NCBI GenBank assembly: GCA_964613805.1
Contig: CAZTJF010000014.1
Coordinates: forward strand, 45,604 to 109,603
From: XYD12-FULL-36-8 sp964613805
Lineage (GTDB): Bacteria; Bacteroidota; Ignavibacteria; Ignavibacteriales; Ignavibacteriaceae
Length of the DNA stretch: 64,000 nt
Direction of reading: 5' to 3'
The first letter of the stretch is position 1; the number at the start of each line of letters is the position of its first letter. A program made the position numbers and the translations under genes. The notes under the pieces were generated by a model. The model ran no database searches and was not told where the DNA came from. It worked only from the letters and a program-made list of their open reading frames with translations. Positions 8,216-17,327 of the stretch are shown here, one piece after another.

Positions 8216-9902
8216 AAAAATATTTTTCCTCCTCTGGTTAATTAATTTATCCTTATCTGCTTTATTACATGCAGAAACACCCGACCCTGTAAGAAGTAAA
8301 AACGGAATGGTCGTTTCAGCAAGCACACTTGCATCCAAAGTCGGCATTCAAATTCTTAAAAAGGGAGGCAATGCAGTTGATGCTGCTGTTGCCGTTGGTT
8401 TTGCTTTAGCTGTTACATATCCTTCTGCAGGAAATATTGGCGGCGGTGGATTCATGGTTATTCATCTTAAAGATGGAAGAAACATTACTATTGATTATAG
8501 AGAAAAAGCACCTAGGAATTCAACCTCGGAAATGTACTATGATGAAAAAGGAAATGTAGATACGGAAAAGATTCAGAAAGGAGCGCTTTCAGCAGGAGTT
8601 CCTGGCAGTGTGGCAGGTTTGATTTATGCGCTGGAAAAATATGGAACAATGAAATTAGAAAATGTAATCCAACCAGCAATTAGCTTAGCTGAAGATGGCT
8701 TTCCACTTGAATATAGATTGGCTCAATCAATTCAAAGCAGCTTAGGAGATTTTAAAAAATATGAATCATCTCTGAAAATATTTTCCAAAAATGGCTCACC
8801 TTATATTGAAGGTGATATTTTTAAGCAGTCTGATCTTGCTTTTACACTAAAGCAAATTAAAGAAAAGGGGAAGGATGGATTTTACAAGGGAAAAGTTGCA
8901 GAGTTAATAGTTGAACAGTGCAAAAAACTTAGCGGCATAATTAGCAAAGACGATTTGGAAAACTATCAACCAGTTGAGCGTCAACCTATTCTCGGCAGCT
9001 ATAAAGGTTATGAAATTGTTTCGATGGGTCCTCCAAGTGCGGGCGGAATTGGATTAATTCAGTTGTTGAATATTTTTGAGAATTTCAAATTTGCAAAAAA
9101 CGAGTGGGGAAGCAGCAAGTATATTCACACTTTAGTTGAAGCAATGAAATTTGTTTTTGCTGATAGGAGTGTTCATCTAGGTGATGAAGATTTTTATCCG
9201 GTTCCGAAAGAATGGTTATTATCAAAAACTTATGCACGTGAATTATTCAGCAAGATTTTTGATTCTGCGATTCCTTCTGAAAAAATTATACCTGGCTCGC
9301 CCAAGTTGTATAAGGAGAGTGAAGAAACCACACACTATTCAATTTATGATGGGATGGGAAATGCTGTCAGTACAACCACTACAATTAACTCTAGCTATGG
9401 TTCCAAATTAGTTGTTGATGGAGCAGGATTTTTACTTAACAATGAAATGGATGATTTTAGCGTAAAACCCGGTGTTGCAAATCAATTTGGTTTAGTAGGC
9501 AGCAAAGCAAATTCAATTGAAGCTGGTAAACGAATGCTAAGCTCAATGACTCCAACAATTGTTTTAAAGGATGGAAATCCTTATCTCATAATCGGCTCTC
9601 CTGGTGGTTCAACCATTTTAACTGTTGTACTTCAAGTTATTCTAAACTGTTTAGAATTTAATATGGATATACAAGAAGCTATTAACCAGCCAAGAATTCA
9701 TCATCAATGGCTGCCAGATAAAATTGATTATGAAGAATTTGGACTGACATTGGATGTTAAGAATAACCTGATTGACAAAGGACACAAGATTGGTGAAATG
9801 AAAGTTTTAGGTCGAGTCGAGGGGATTTTGATTGATAAAGACAAGAATATTATTTACGGAGCAACCGATTCTCGCGGCTATGGCTCGGCAGAAGGATATT
9901 AA
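8199..9902 (+). CDS. ggt: Gamma-glutamyltransferase (glutathione hydrolase)
   Basis: This periplasmic Ntn-hydrolase cleaves gamma-glutamyl compounds such as glutathione and self-processes into two chains. I place the start at ATG 8199, which gives a clean signal peptide (MLIYFKKIFFLLWLINLSLS); ATG 8178, 21 nt upstream, is also open but has a purine-rich stretch directly abutting it. Key features are the large-subunit block NIGGGGFMV, the autoprocessing site TTHYS with nucleophile Thr at about residue 377, and the small-subunit segments DDFSVKPG and IGSPGGS. The start overlaps the end of the MCE gene by 17 nt in another frame. Confidence 0.92.
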   Translation: MLIYFKKIFFLLWLINLSLSALLHAETPDPVRSKNGMVVSASTLASKVGIQILKKGGNAVDAAVAVGFALAVTYPSAGNIGGGGFMVIHLKDGRNITIDYREKAPRNSTSEMYYDEKGNVDTEKIQKGALSAGVPGSVAGLIYALEKYGTMKLENVIQPAISLAEDGFPLEYRLAQSIQSSLGDFKKYESSLKIFSKNGSPYIEGDIFKQSDLAFTLKQIKEKGKDGFYKGKVAELIVEQCKKLSGIISKDDLENYQPVERQPILGSYKGYEIVSMGPPSAGGIGLIQLLNIFENFKFAKNEWGSSKYIHTLVEAMKFVFADRSVHLGDEDFYPVPKEWLLSKTYARELFSKIFDSAIPSEKIIPGSPKLYKESEETTHYSIYDGMGNAVSTTTTINSSYGSKLVVDGAGFLLNNEMDDFSVKPGVANQFGLVGSKANSIEAGKRMLSSMTPTIVLKDGNPYLIIGSPGGSTILTVVLQVILNCLEFNMDIQEAINQPRIHHQWLPDKIDYEEFGLTLDVKNNLIDKGHKIGEMKVLGRVEGILIDKDKNIIYGATDSRGYGSAEGY

Positions 9903-9928
9903 TTTTTATTTTAATCACGAAAATTCAC

Positions 9929-10321
9929 ATGATTATTGGGATTGGAATTGACATAATAGAAATAGATCGAGTAAAGAAAAGTGTTGAAAAATTCGGAGAA
10001 CGTTTTCTTAATAAAATATATACACAAAAAGAACTTGACTATTGTCTGAAAAAGAAATACAAATACCAGCATCTTGCCGCAAGATTTGCAGCAAAGGAAG
10101 CAGTTTACAAAGCATTAGCAACCGGCTGGAATGAAGATGTGAGCTGGCATCATATAGAAATTTCAAATGAACCGAACGGAATGCCAATAGTTACACTTCA
10201 TGGGAAGTTGAAAAAGTTTTTACAAAAAGGTAAGGATTTGAAAATTTCTATGAGTCACTCACGGGATTATGTTACTTGTGTGGCAATCATTTATAAGATT
10301 GATTCAAAGAATAATAAATAG
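9929..10321 (+). CDS. acpS: Holo-[acyl-carrier-protein] synthase
   Basis: This enzyme transfers phosphopantetheine from CoA to the serine of acyl carrier protein. The 130 residues have the expected opening IIGIGIDIIEIDRV with the Mg2+-binding Asp8, the second motif HLAARFAAKEAVYKAL containing the metal-binding Glu, and the closing ISMSHSRDYVTCVAI. Its substrate gene acpP lies far away in this window (58605). It begins 26 nt after ggt with no obvious ribosome-binding site, so it may be translated at low level or from a leader I cannot see. Confidence 0.95.
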   Translation: MIIGIGIDIIEIDRVKKSVEKFGERFLNKIYTQKELDYCLKKKYKYQHLAARFAAKEAVYKALATGWNEDVSWHHIEISNEPNGMPIVTLHGKLKKFLQKGKDLKISMSHSRDYVTCVAIIYKIDSKNNK

Positions 10322-10402
10322 CAACCAATTAAGCCAATCCATCAGTTTACTAGTTTATTGATAGTATAAAAAAAATCAATTATCTATATTTGGAATGAAT
10401 AA

Positions 10403-10612
10403 ATGAGCATTAATGTGAACGGACGAAAAATATTTGAGATATTCAGTTATACTTCAATTGGATTTGTTGCCATTGTTTTAATTTTGATGGTCTTTAAAGC
10501 AATTCCGATCTCATGGTATGTTCCGGTTTTAATTTTCAGTTTATTTCTTTTGGGAATTAGATTCGCTTTTAGATTTTATTTCATTTTTAAAAATAAAAAG
10601 AACAAGGAGTAA
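10403..10612 (+). CDS. Hypothetical small membrane protein (69 aa)
   Basis: I do not recognise this protein. It has two hydrophobic segments (about residues 13-32 and 37-58) joined by a short turn containing Pro, and a basic tail NKKNKE, so it is probably a two-pass inner-membrane protein. A GGAA lies 7-10 nt before the ATG. It ends in an AAGGAG-TAA sequence which serves as the best ribosome-binding site for the HNH gene directly downstream, so the two are probably co-transcribed. Confidence 0.6.
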   Translation: MSINVNGRKIFEIFSYTSIGFVAIVLILMVFKAIPISWYVPVLIFSLFLLGIRFAFRFYFIFKNKKNKE

Positions 10613-11149
10613 GTCTTCGAACCCTCTAAACAGCTTAATGGAAAGCTTAATGCTAAAGTTCTAATTCTGAATCAAAGCTACGAGCCACTTACGGTTTGCA
10701 ATATAAAAAAAGCAGTGATATTAATTTTCCTCGGCAAAGCTGAGATGGTTATTAGAGATACCCGGAAAAGTCTTCGTACAGTTTCAAGGACTTATCCATG
10801 GCCGAGTATAATTCGTTTGAGTCGTTTTGCTCATGTACCGTATAAGCGTGTTGTACTTACAAGAAAAAATATTTTAAGAAGAGATGGTTACAAGTGCGGA
10901 TATTGCGGAAGAGGAGATCTCCCTCTTACAATTGATCATGTTATTCCAAAAGCTCGCGGCGGATCCGAAAGCTGGGAAAATCTGATTTGTGCCTGCACAA
11001 GCTGTAATAATAAAAAAGGTGACCGAACTCCTGAAGAATCAAAAATGTATTTGCGTCAAAAACCATTCAAACCAAGTCACATAATGTTTATTAAGCATGT
11101 GGTTGGTAAACTCGACGAAAATTGGAAGCCCTATCTTTACTTATCTTGA
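10613..11149 (+). CDS. HNH endonuclease family protein (start codon unclear)
   Basis: This is a predicted HNH nuclease, common in Bacteroidota and relatives, biological role unknown. The HNH core is clear: CGYCGRGDLPLTIDHVIPKA with a CxxC zinc knuckle, then the second CxxC in CACTSCNNKK. Coding similarity to the family extends upstream of the first canonical start (GTG 10715): the frame reads KVLILNQSYEPLTVCN before it. This is the conserved family N-terminus, yet the frame holds no ATG, GTG or TTG back to the stop at 10610-10612. I therefore give the whole open stretch. Possible explanations are a rare start (ATT 10664 or CTG 10667 are in frame), a mutation, or use of the AAGGAG at 10604. 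A tool limited to standard starts would call 10715-11149. Confidence 0.82.
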   Translation, partial: VFEPSKQLNGKLNAKVLILNQSYEPLTVCNIKKAVILIFLGKAEMVIRDTRKSLRTVSRTYPWPSIIRLSRFAHVPYKRVVLTRKNILRRDGYKCGYCGRGDLPLTIDHVIPKARGGSESWENLICACTSCNNKKGDRTPEESKMYLRQKPFKPSHIMFIKHVVGKLDENWKPYLYLS

Positions 11150-11239
11150 TTTCTTTTCATCCAAAAGAAATAGAAAGCAGATTTATTAAATCTTAATTCG
11201 TATTTTTCATATCATAGTTTTATAAAAATAAGAATCGGC

Positions 11240-12220
11240 ATGGCAAAAAAAAGAATCTTAAGCGGAATGCGACCAACAGGAAAATTGCATATTGGGCATT
11301 ATGTCGGGGCATTGGAAAATTGGGTTCAGCTTCAAAATGATTACGATAATTATCATCTAATTGCCGATTACCACGTACTAACAACTGATTTGAATACAGA
11401 TTCAATTTATCAAAATAGTATTGAAATGCTTATTGATTGGTTATCGGCGGGTTTAGATCCAGATAAAAGCCCAATGTTCAGGCAATCAAAAATTAAGGAG
11501 CATGCAGAACTAAATTTAATTTTGGGAATGCTTATCACTGTTAATCGGCTTGAGCGGAATCCAACGCTTAAAGATCAAATGCGCGATCTTCACATTGATT
11601 ATGTAACGTTTGGACATTTTGGTTATCCGGTTCTTCAAACAGCGGACATTCTATTGTATAAGGGTGAGTTTGTTCCGGTTGGTGAAGATCAGGTTCCACA
11701 TGTGGAAATTTCAAGAGAGATTGCAAGAAAATTTAATAACCAATACGGTTATGTTTTTCCTGAACCTGAACCATTGTTGACAAAATTTTCCCGGCTGCCT
11801 GGTTTAGATGGCAATGCAAAAATGAGCAAATCATTGAGAAACACAATTTTGCTTTCTGATAGTCCTGAGATAATAAAAAGTAAGTTGAAAAAAGCAGTTA
11901 CAGATCCAAATAAGATTAGAAAAGGAGATCCGGGAAATCCTGAGATATGCCTTGTATTTGCTTATCATAAGAAATTTAATGGTTCCGAAGTCGAAGAAAT
12001 TGAATCAGGATGCAGATCAGGTTCTTTAGGTTGCGTGGATTGTAAAATGAATTGTGCCGGAAAAATATCTGATTTCTTTTTACCAATTAGAACGAAAAGA
12101 TTATATTATGAAGAACATATTTCAACCGTCGAAGATATTCTTCACGAGGGAGAACGAAAGGGAAGTATCGTAGCTCAAAAAACAATGAATGAAGTTCGAG
12201 AAAAGATGAAGATCGGTTAA
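11240..12220 (+). CDS. trpS: Tryptophanyl-tRNA synthetase
   Basis: This class I enzyme charges tRNA-Trp. The 326 residues carry the HIGH signature as PTGKLHIGHYVG (12-23) and the KMSKS loop at 194-198. Near the C-terminus is a cysteine cluster, Cys237, Cys258, Cys265, Cys268 (C-x20-C-x6-C-x2-C) plus Cys272, which resembles the iron-sulfur motif I recall from the Thermotoga maritima enzyme. The gene opens a tight run, trpS-scpA-scpB-rluB-dacB, in which scpA starts at the base after the trpS stop. No strong ribosome-binding site precedes ATG 11240. Confidence 0.96.
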   Translation: MAKKRILSGMRPTGKLHIGHYVGALENWVQLQNDYDNYHLIADYHVLTTDLNTDSIYQNSIEMLIDWLSAGLDPDKSPMFRQSKIKEHAELNLILGMLITVNRLERNPTLKDQMRDLHIDYVTFGHFGYPVLQTADILLYKGEFVPVGEDQVPHVEISREIARKFNNQYGYVFPEPEPLLTKFSRLPGLDGNAKMSKSLRNTILLSDSPEIIKSKLKKAVTDPNKIRKGDPGNPEICLVFAYHKKFNGSEVEEIESGCRSGSLGCVDCKMNCAGKISDFFLPIRTKRLYYEEHISTVEDILHEGERKGSIVAQKTMNEVREKMKIG

Positions 12221-12940
12221 ATGTACAAAATAAAATTAGATCATTTTGAAGGTCCGTTGGATCTTCTACTATTTTTTATCAAACGAGATGAATTGAATAT
12301 TTACGATATTCCAATTTCAAAAATCACAAAAGAATTCTTGGAATATGTGAGTCTTATAAAATTGCTTGATTTAGAAATTGCCGGTGATTTCATTTTAATG
12401 GCTTCAACTTTAATGCACATTAAAGTTAGAATGCTCTTACCGCGTGAAGTTGATGAAAAAGGCGAGGAGATTGATCCACGTGCTGAACTGGTTGCTGCAT
12501 TGCTTGAGTATAAAAAATATAAGGAAATGTCGGAGGAACTTTCTTTCTTTGAATCAAACCAGCGTAAAGTGAGCTTTCGTGGAAATTATTCAGTTGATCC
12601 CAAAGAATCATATTCAGAATATGATGTTTTGCTAAAAGATATCAGCATTTATGATTTGGCAAAAACTTTCAAGAAAATAATTGAAGGCATTAAAGAAGAA
12701 CCTGTTCATGAGGTTATATCTGTTAACATTACAATTGATGAGCAAATTGATCATATATTAAATCTGATTGAAGAAAAACTTGAAATCGGTTTTTTAGAAT
12801 TGATTGAGGGGATGCGTGAAAAAATCAGAATTGTTGTAACGTTCGTCGCACTTCTTGAATTAACGAAAATGGGAAAGATTGGAATCAAAACCACTAAGGA
12901 TTTTAACAAATTCAAATTGTATAAGATAATCAATGGATGA
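12221..12940 (+). CDS. scpA: Segregation and condensation protein A (kleisin)
   Basis: This is the kleisin subunit of the Smc-ScpAB condensin, bridging the two Smc heads. The 239 residues open YKIKLDHFEGPLDLLLFFIK, the family N-terminal signature that binds the Smc neck, and contain the LEIAGDFILMASTLMHIKVRMLLP block (first part given as residues about 50-73). The C-terminal winged-helix region ends FNKFKLYKI. The gene starts directly at the trpS stop and overlaps scpB by 8 nt, in keeping with stoichiometric synthesis. Smc itself is not in the window. Confidence 0.94.
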   Translation: MYKIKLDHFEGPLDLLLFFIKRDELNIYDIPISKITKEFLEYVSLIKLLDLEIAGDFILMASTLMHIKVRMLLPREVDEKGEEIDPRAELVAALLEYKKYKEMSEELSFFESNQRKVSFRGNYSVDPKESYSEYDVLLKDISIYDLAKTFKKIIEGIKEEPVHEVISVNITIDEQIDHILNLIEEKLEIGFLELIEGMREKIRIVVTFVALLELTKMGKIGIKTTKDFNKFKLYKIING

Positions 12941-13577
12941 AATTTATAAATCTGTTATTGAAGCGATTATTTTTTCGTCTGATGAACCAATACCTGAGCT
13001 TGAAATTATAAAAGCTGTTCAGGCAATTGATGGAGATGAAATTGAGATTTCTACGGAAGATGTTCAAAAAACAGTTGATGAATTAAACTCAACTTACGCA
13101 CAAAATAATCTTGCTGTCAACATAGTTAAAATTGCTAACGGTTTTGTTCATGCAACAAAACCTGAATTTGCAAAATATGTTGGTTATCTTTCTTCCGAGA
13201 AAAGTAAAAGGCGGTTAAGTCAGGCAGCTTTAGAAACTCTTGCAATAATTGCATACAAGCAGCCCTTAACAAAACCTGAACTTGAATCTATTAGAGGTGT
13301 TAATTCTGATTACATATTGACTGCTCTGTTAGAAAAGAAATTAATTACAATTTCCGGAAGGGCAGAAACCATCGGCAGACCATTACTCTATAAAACTACT
13401 GATGAATTCCTAAAATATTTTGGATTAAAGAATTTAAATGATTTGCCTAAACCGCGCGAGATTGAAGATATAATGAATGATGAAGATTTTATTGAGCAAA
13501 AGAAAAGAATTATGATGAACTTAATGGAAGAGAATCTAGAAAAAGAAAGCACCGCTGAATCTGAAAATGCTGGTTAG
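12933..13577 (+). CDS. scpB: Segregation and condensation protein B
   Basis: ScpB dimerises and binds ScpA in the Smc complex. The 214 residues form two winged-helix domains; the conserved central block SQAALETLAIIAYKQPLTKPE is seen at about residues 91-111, followed by IRGVNSDYIL and GRPLLYKTTDEFLKYFGL (about 149-166). It overlaps scpA by 8 nt at its start and rluB by 11 nt at its end, so translation of all three is probably coupled. Confidence 0.95.
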   Translation: MDEIYKSVIEAIIFSSDEPIPELEIIKAVQAIDGDEIEISTEDVQKTVDELNSTYAQNNLAVNIVKIANGFVHATKPEFAKYVGYLSSEKSKRRLSQAALETLAIIAYKQPLTKPELESIRGVNSDYILTALLEKKLITISGRAETIGRPLLYKTTDEFLKYFGLKNLNDLPKPREIEDIMNDEDFIEQKKRIMMNLMEENLEKESTAESENAG

Positions 13578-14277
13578 AATTAATAAATATTTATCTGATT
13601 GCGGAGTCGCGTCAAGACGAAATGTTGAACAATTGATACTTCAGAATAGGGTGATGGTTAATAATGAAGTTGTTAAGTCACTCGCAACAAAAATTGACAC
13701 AAATAAAGATTTAGTTAATGTAGATGGTGAAAACGTTTCTATAAAGAGACACGTGTATTATCTATTAAATAAACCGAAGGGTGTAATCACTTCTACTAAA
13801 GATGAGAAGGGTCGTAATACAGTTGTTGATTTAATTAAAAATGAGCGTGGTATATACCCTATCGGAAGATTAGATTATAATACTACGGGAGTTCTTCTCT
13901 TAACAAATGATGGTGACATTTCTTACTTACTTTCTCACCCAAAACATAAAGTGCCGCGAGAATATGAGGTTATACTTGACAGAGCTATGTCCGATGAGGA
14001 TAAAAAACTTCTTATATCTGGAATCACACTTGATCAAAAGAAAAGTAAATTTGAGTCAATAACTTCACCTCAAAAGAAAAATAAATCTTTACTGTTTGTA
14101 AAATGTTATGAAGGAAGAAATCACTTTGTGAAAAGGATGTTCTCAAGTTTAGGTTATACTGTTAAACATTTAAATCGTTTTAGTTTTGCAGGAATACAAG
14201 CAGATATTCCCATAGGTGCTTATAGAAAATTATCTCTCTCTGAAATAAACCAAATTGTAAATAAATATGCGACGTAA
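13567..14277 (+). CDS. rluB: 23S rRNA pseudouridine synthase, RsuA/RluB family
   Basis: This enzyme isomerises uridine to pseudouridine in large-subunit rRNA (RluB, helix 89 region, is the usual assignment in an scpAB context). The 236 residues have an N-terminal S4 RNA-binding domain (RINKYLSDCGVASRRNVEQL, residues 3-22) and the catalytic motif YPIGRLDYNTTGVLLLTNDG with the nucleophilic Asp in RLD. It overlaps scpB by 11 nt and dacB by 11 nt. RsuA or RluE/F specificity cannot be excluded from sequence alone; the scpB-rluB order favours RluB. Confidence 0.9.
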   Translation: MLVRINKYLSDCGVASRRNVEQLILQNRVMVNNEVVKSLATKIDTNKDLVNVDGENVSIKRHVYYLLNKPKGVITSTKDEKGRNTVVDLIKNERGIYPIGRLDYNTTGVLLLTNDGDISYLLSHPKHKVPREYEVILDRAMSDEDKKLLISGITLDQKKSKFESITSPQKKNKSLLFVKCYEGRNHFVKRMFSSLGYTVKHLNRFSFAGIQADIPIGAYRKLSLSEINQIVNKYAT

Positions 14278-15766
14278 AATTTTAATTCTCATTAGTCTCA
14301 TAGCCATTTCAATATTTAGCATAAATGCTCAAGTGGTTATTAAAGACACAATTCCCAAATACTCCTATACAACTGTGTCTGAATTTTGGTCTCAAATGGA
14401 AGATATTTTTAATGATCCAAATTTCAGTAATGCACACTGGGGAGTTTTAATTCAATCATTGGAAACAGGTGAATATTTTTATAAAAGAAATGAAAATAAA
14501 TTATTTATGCCTGCTTCTAATTTGAAGCTATTCACAAGCAGCGCAGGATTAGCATCCTTAAGTGATGATTATAGATTTACTACGAATATCTTTATGCGAG
14601 GAAGGATAGAAGGTTCGACTCTAATTGGTGATTTAGTTGTTCAGGGAAAAGGTGATCCTACACTTTCTGGCAGATTTTATAAAAATGATCTATTTAAGGT
14701 ATTTAGTGATTGGGCTGATTCACTTTTGGAACTTGGTATTGATGAGATAACAGGAAACATTATCGGCGATGATAATGAATTTGATGATAGAGGGTTAGGA
14801 GATGGATGGCAATGGGATTATGAAAGTGATTGGTATGCAGCACCAAGTTCAGCACTTTCATTTAACGATAATTGTATTGATATAATAGTCAGAGCTGATA
14901 AATTAAACGGTCAGGCAAGGATTGACATAAATCCTGATACTAAGTATGCTGTAATAATAAATAAAGTTTCAGTCGTGAAGGATGATTCAATAACATCCAT
15001 TGATGTTTACCGCGAAAGAGGAACTAATGTAGTATCAGTTTTGGGAACCATCCGTAAGTCTGATTCGGTTAAGACTTTTGTTACTGTTAATAACCCAACT
15101 CAATTCACAATGGTTGTTTTGAAAGAAATAATAGAGAAAAAAGGAATATCTGTCGGTGGTTTCCCGATAGATGTTGATGATTTATCTGCACCAATCGAAA
15201 ATTATGAATTATCAAAATTGTTTACTCATTATTCTGTTAAACTTAAAGAAATCGTTAAGGTCATTAACAAAAACAGCCAAAACTTTTTTGCTGAGCAACT
15301 GATGAAAACCATTGGACTAGAAAAAGAAAACTTTGGTTCAATTGAAAATGGAATAGATGCATGTAATTCTATTTTCCAGGAAATGGGAATAAACCCGGAA
15401 AATATGATTATGGTTGATGGAAGCGGATTATCAAGATTGAACTTAGTAACCCCTAAGCAAATAATATCGCTTCTCAGTTTTATGTATCATCATAAATATT
15501 ATTTATCATTTTATAATTCACTTCCAATTGCAGGAGTTGATGGTTCCCTTGCAAATCGAATGAAAGGTACAAAAGCTGAAAATAACGTTCGAGCAAAAAC
15601 CGGTTACATTGGTTCCGTGAGAAGTCTCTCTGGTTATGTAAATACAGGAGATAATGAACCGATAGCTTTCTCGATGATCGTCAATAATTTTACTGTGCCT
15701 TTAAAGCTCGCTGAAAACATTCAAGATTTAGTTTGCAACAGATTAGCTAATTTAAAACGAAAATAA
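14267..15766 (+). CDS. dacB: D-alanyl-D-alanine carboxypeptidase/endopeptidase (PBP4, S13 family)
   Basis: This periplasmic penicillin-binding protein trims peptidoglycan peptides. After a signal peptide (about 1-21, SIFSINAQ) the three active-site motifs of the S13 family are present: SNLK with nucleophile Ser84 and Lys87, SQN at 337-339, and KTG at 444-446. Length of 499 residues is normal for the family. The start overlaps rluB by 11 nt and the gene is followed 10 nt later by lysS. Confidence 0.93.
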   Translation: MRRKILILISLIAISIFSINAQVVIKDTIPKYSYTTVSEFWSQMEDIFNDPNFSNAHWGVLIQSLETGEYFYKRNENKLFMPASNLKLFTSSAGLASLSDDYRFTTNIFMRGRIEGSTLIGDLVVQGKGDPTLSGRFYKNDLFKVFSDWADSLLELGIDEITGNIIGDDNEFDDRGLGDGWQWDYESDWYAAPSSALSFNDNCIDIIVRADKLNGQARIDINPDTKYAVIINKVSVVKDDSITSIDVYRERGTNVVSVLGTIRKSDSVKTFVTVNNPTQFTMVVLKEIIEKKGISVGGFPIDVDDLSAPIENYELSKLFTHYSVKLKEIVKVINKNSQNFFAEQLMKTIGLEKENFGSIENGIDACNSIFQEMGINPENMIMVDGSGLSRLNLVTPKQIISLLSFMYHHKYYLSFYNSLPIAGVDGSLANRMKGTKAENNVRAKTGYIGSVRSLSGYVNTGDNEPIAFSMIVNNFTVPLKLAENIQDLVCNRLANLKRK

Positions 15767-15776
15767 GGAAACATCA

Positions 15777-17288
15777 GTGGAAGAAAATATTCAGCAAGAT
15801 CTGGGTGTGCTTATTCAAAGAAGACATGAAGAATTAGCCGAAATCAAGAAGAAAGGCATTGAGCCATATGCTTATTCTTTTGAAATTGATAGTGACTCGG
15901 ATAATATTAGAAATAATTTCGATGAAAATGAAAAACGGGTAATTAAAATTGCCGGCAGAATTATGACCATTAGAAGAATGGGTAAAGCTTCATTTGCTCA
16001 TCTTCAAGATCACATGGGTAAAATTCAAATCTATTTGAAAAAGGATGACCTTGGTGAAAATTATGATGTTTTCAAATTGCTCGATATTGGTGATATAATT
16101 GGTGTTGAAGGTTTTGTTTTTAAAACTAAAACTGGAGAAATATCGGTTCACACAACATCATTAACTCTCCTTGCAAAATCACTAAGACCTTTGCCGATAG
16201 CAAAAGAGACCACTGATGAATACGGAAATAAAATTATTCACGATCAATTTGCAGATAAAGAATTAAGATACCGTCAACGATATTTAGATTTAATTGTTAA
16301 TCCTGATGTACGAGAGGTTTTTATTAAGAGAAGTAAAATAATCTCTGCGATGAGGGAATTTCTTGACTACAATGAGTTTCTTGAGGTCGAAACTCCTGTG
16401 CTTCAACCGCTTTATGGTGGTGCTTCAGCCAGACCTTTTACTACTCATCACAATACACTTGATACAACACTATATTTAAGAATTGCTGATGAACTTTATC
16501 TGAAGCGACTGATAATTGGAGGACTTAACGGTGTTTACGAAATATCAAAAGATTTTCGTAATGAGGGAATGGATAAAATGCACAATCCTGAATTTACAAT
16601 GCTGGAATTGTATGTTCCCTACAAAGATTATGATTGGATGATGCACTTCGTTGAAAAAATGATTTCTTCAATTTGTTTGGAAGTTTTCGGAACTCTCAAG
16701 TTCAATTTTGAAAATCACCTAATTGATTTCTCACCGCCCTGGAAAAGAATTTCACTTGTTGATTCACTTAATGAAAAAATAGGGACGGATATTCTGCGTA
16801 CAAGTTTTGAGGAACTAAAACAAATATCGAAGAAATTTGACATTGATCTGAAAAATATTGAAAGTAAAGCTAAACTTATTGATGAACTATTTAGTGTAAC
16901 TATTCAGAAAGAATTAATCCAACCCACTTTTGCACATGATTATCCGCTCGAATTATCACCCTTAGCTAAAAAGCATAGAACTAAGGAAGGATTAGTGGAA
17001 CGTTTTGAGGGATTCGTTTGCGGAAGAGAAATCTGCAATGCGTTTTCAGAGTTGAATGATCCACTTGATCAGAAGAAACGATTTGATGATCAAATGAGAA
17101 TGCGTGAGGCAGGAGATGAGGAAGCTCAGCAAATTGATGAAGATTTCTTAAAAGCTTTGGAGTATGGTATGCCGCCTACTGCAGGTCTTGGTATTGGAAT
17201 TGACAGATTGGTTATGCTTCTGACTAATCAATCCTCAATTAGAGATGTGATATTTTTTCCCCAGATGAGACCAGAACAGAAGCTTTAG
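15777..17288 (+). CDS. lysS: Lysyl-tRNA synthetase, class II
   Basis: This enzyme charges tRNA-Lys. The 503-residue protein has an N-terminal OB-fold anticodon-binding domain (about 50-165) and a class II catalytic domain with motif 2 FRNEGMDKMHNPEFTMLE and motif 3 GLGIGIDRLVMLL near the C-terminus. Start is GTG at 15777, with AAGGA 7 nt upstream. It closes the trpS-scpAB-rluB-dacB-lysS unit, a mix of translation, chromosome and wall genes. Confidence 0.96.
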   Translation: MEENIQQDLGVLIQRRHEELAEIKKKGIEPYAYSFEIDSDSDNIRNNFDENEKRVIKIAGRIMTIRRMGKASFAHLQDHMGKIQIYLKKDDLGENYDVFKLLDIGDIIGVEGFVFKTKTGEISVHTTSLTLLAKSLRPLPIAKETTDEYGNKIIHDQFADKELRYRQRYLDLIVNPDVREVFIKRSKIISAMREFLDYNEFLEVETPVLQPLYGGASARPFTTHHNTLDTTLYLRIADELYLKRLIIGGLNGVYEISKDFRNEGMDKMHNPEFTMLELYVPYKDYDWMMHFVEKMISSICLEVFGTLKFNFENHLIDFSPPWKRISLVDSLNEKIGTDILRTSFEELKQISKKFDIDLKNIESKAKLIDELFSVTIQKELIQPTFAHDYPLELSPLAKKHRTKEGLVERFEGFVCGREICNAFSELNDPLDQKKRFDDQMRMREAGDEEAQQIDEDFLKALEYGMPPTAGLGIGIDRLVMLLTNQSSIRDVIFFPQMRPEQKL

Positions 17289-17327
17289 CTGCCGCTATTT
17301 TAAAATCGTTTTTACAAATTTAATCGC

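Noticed and set aside
10345..10377. Possible hairpin before an A/T run after acpS
   Set aside because: The stem has about four pairs only; too weak for a terminator.
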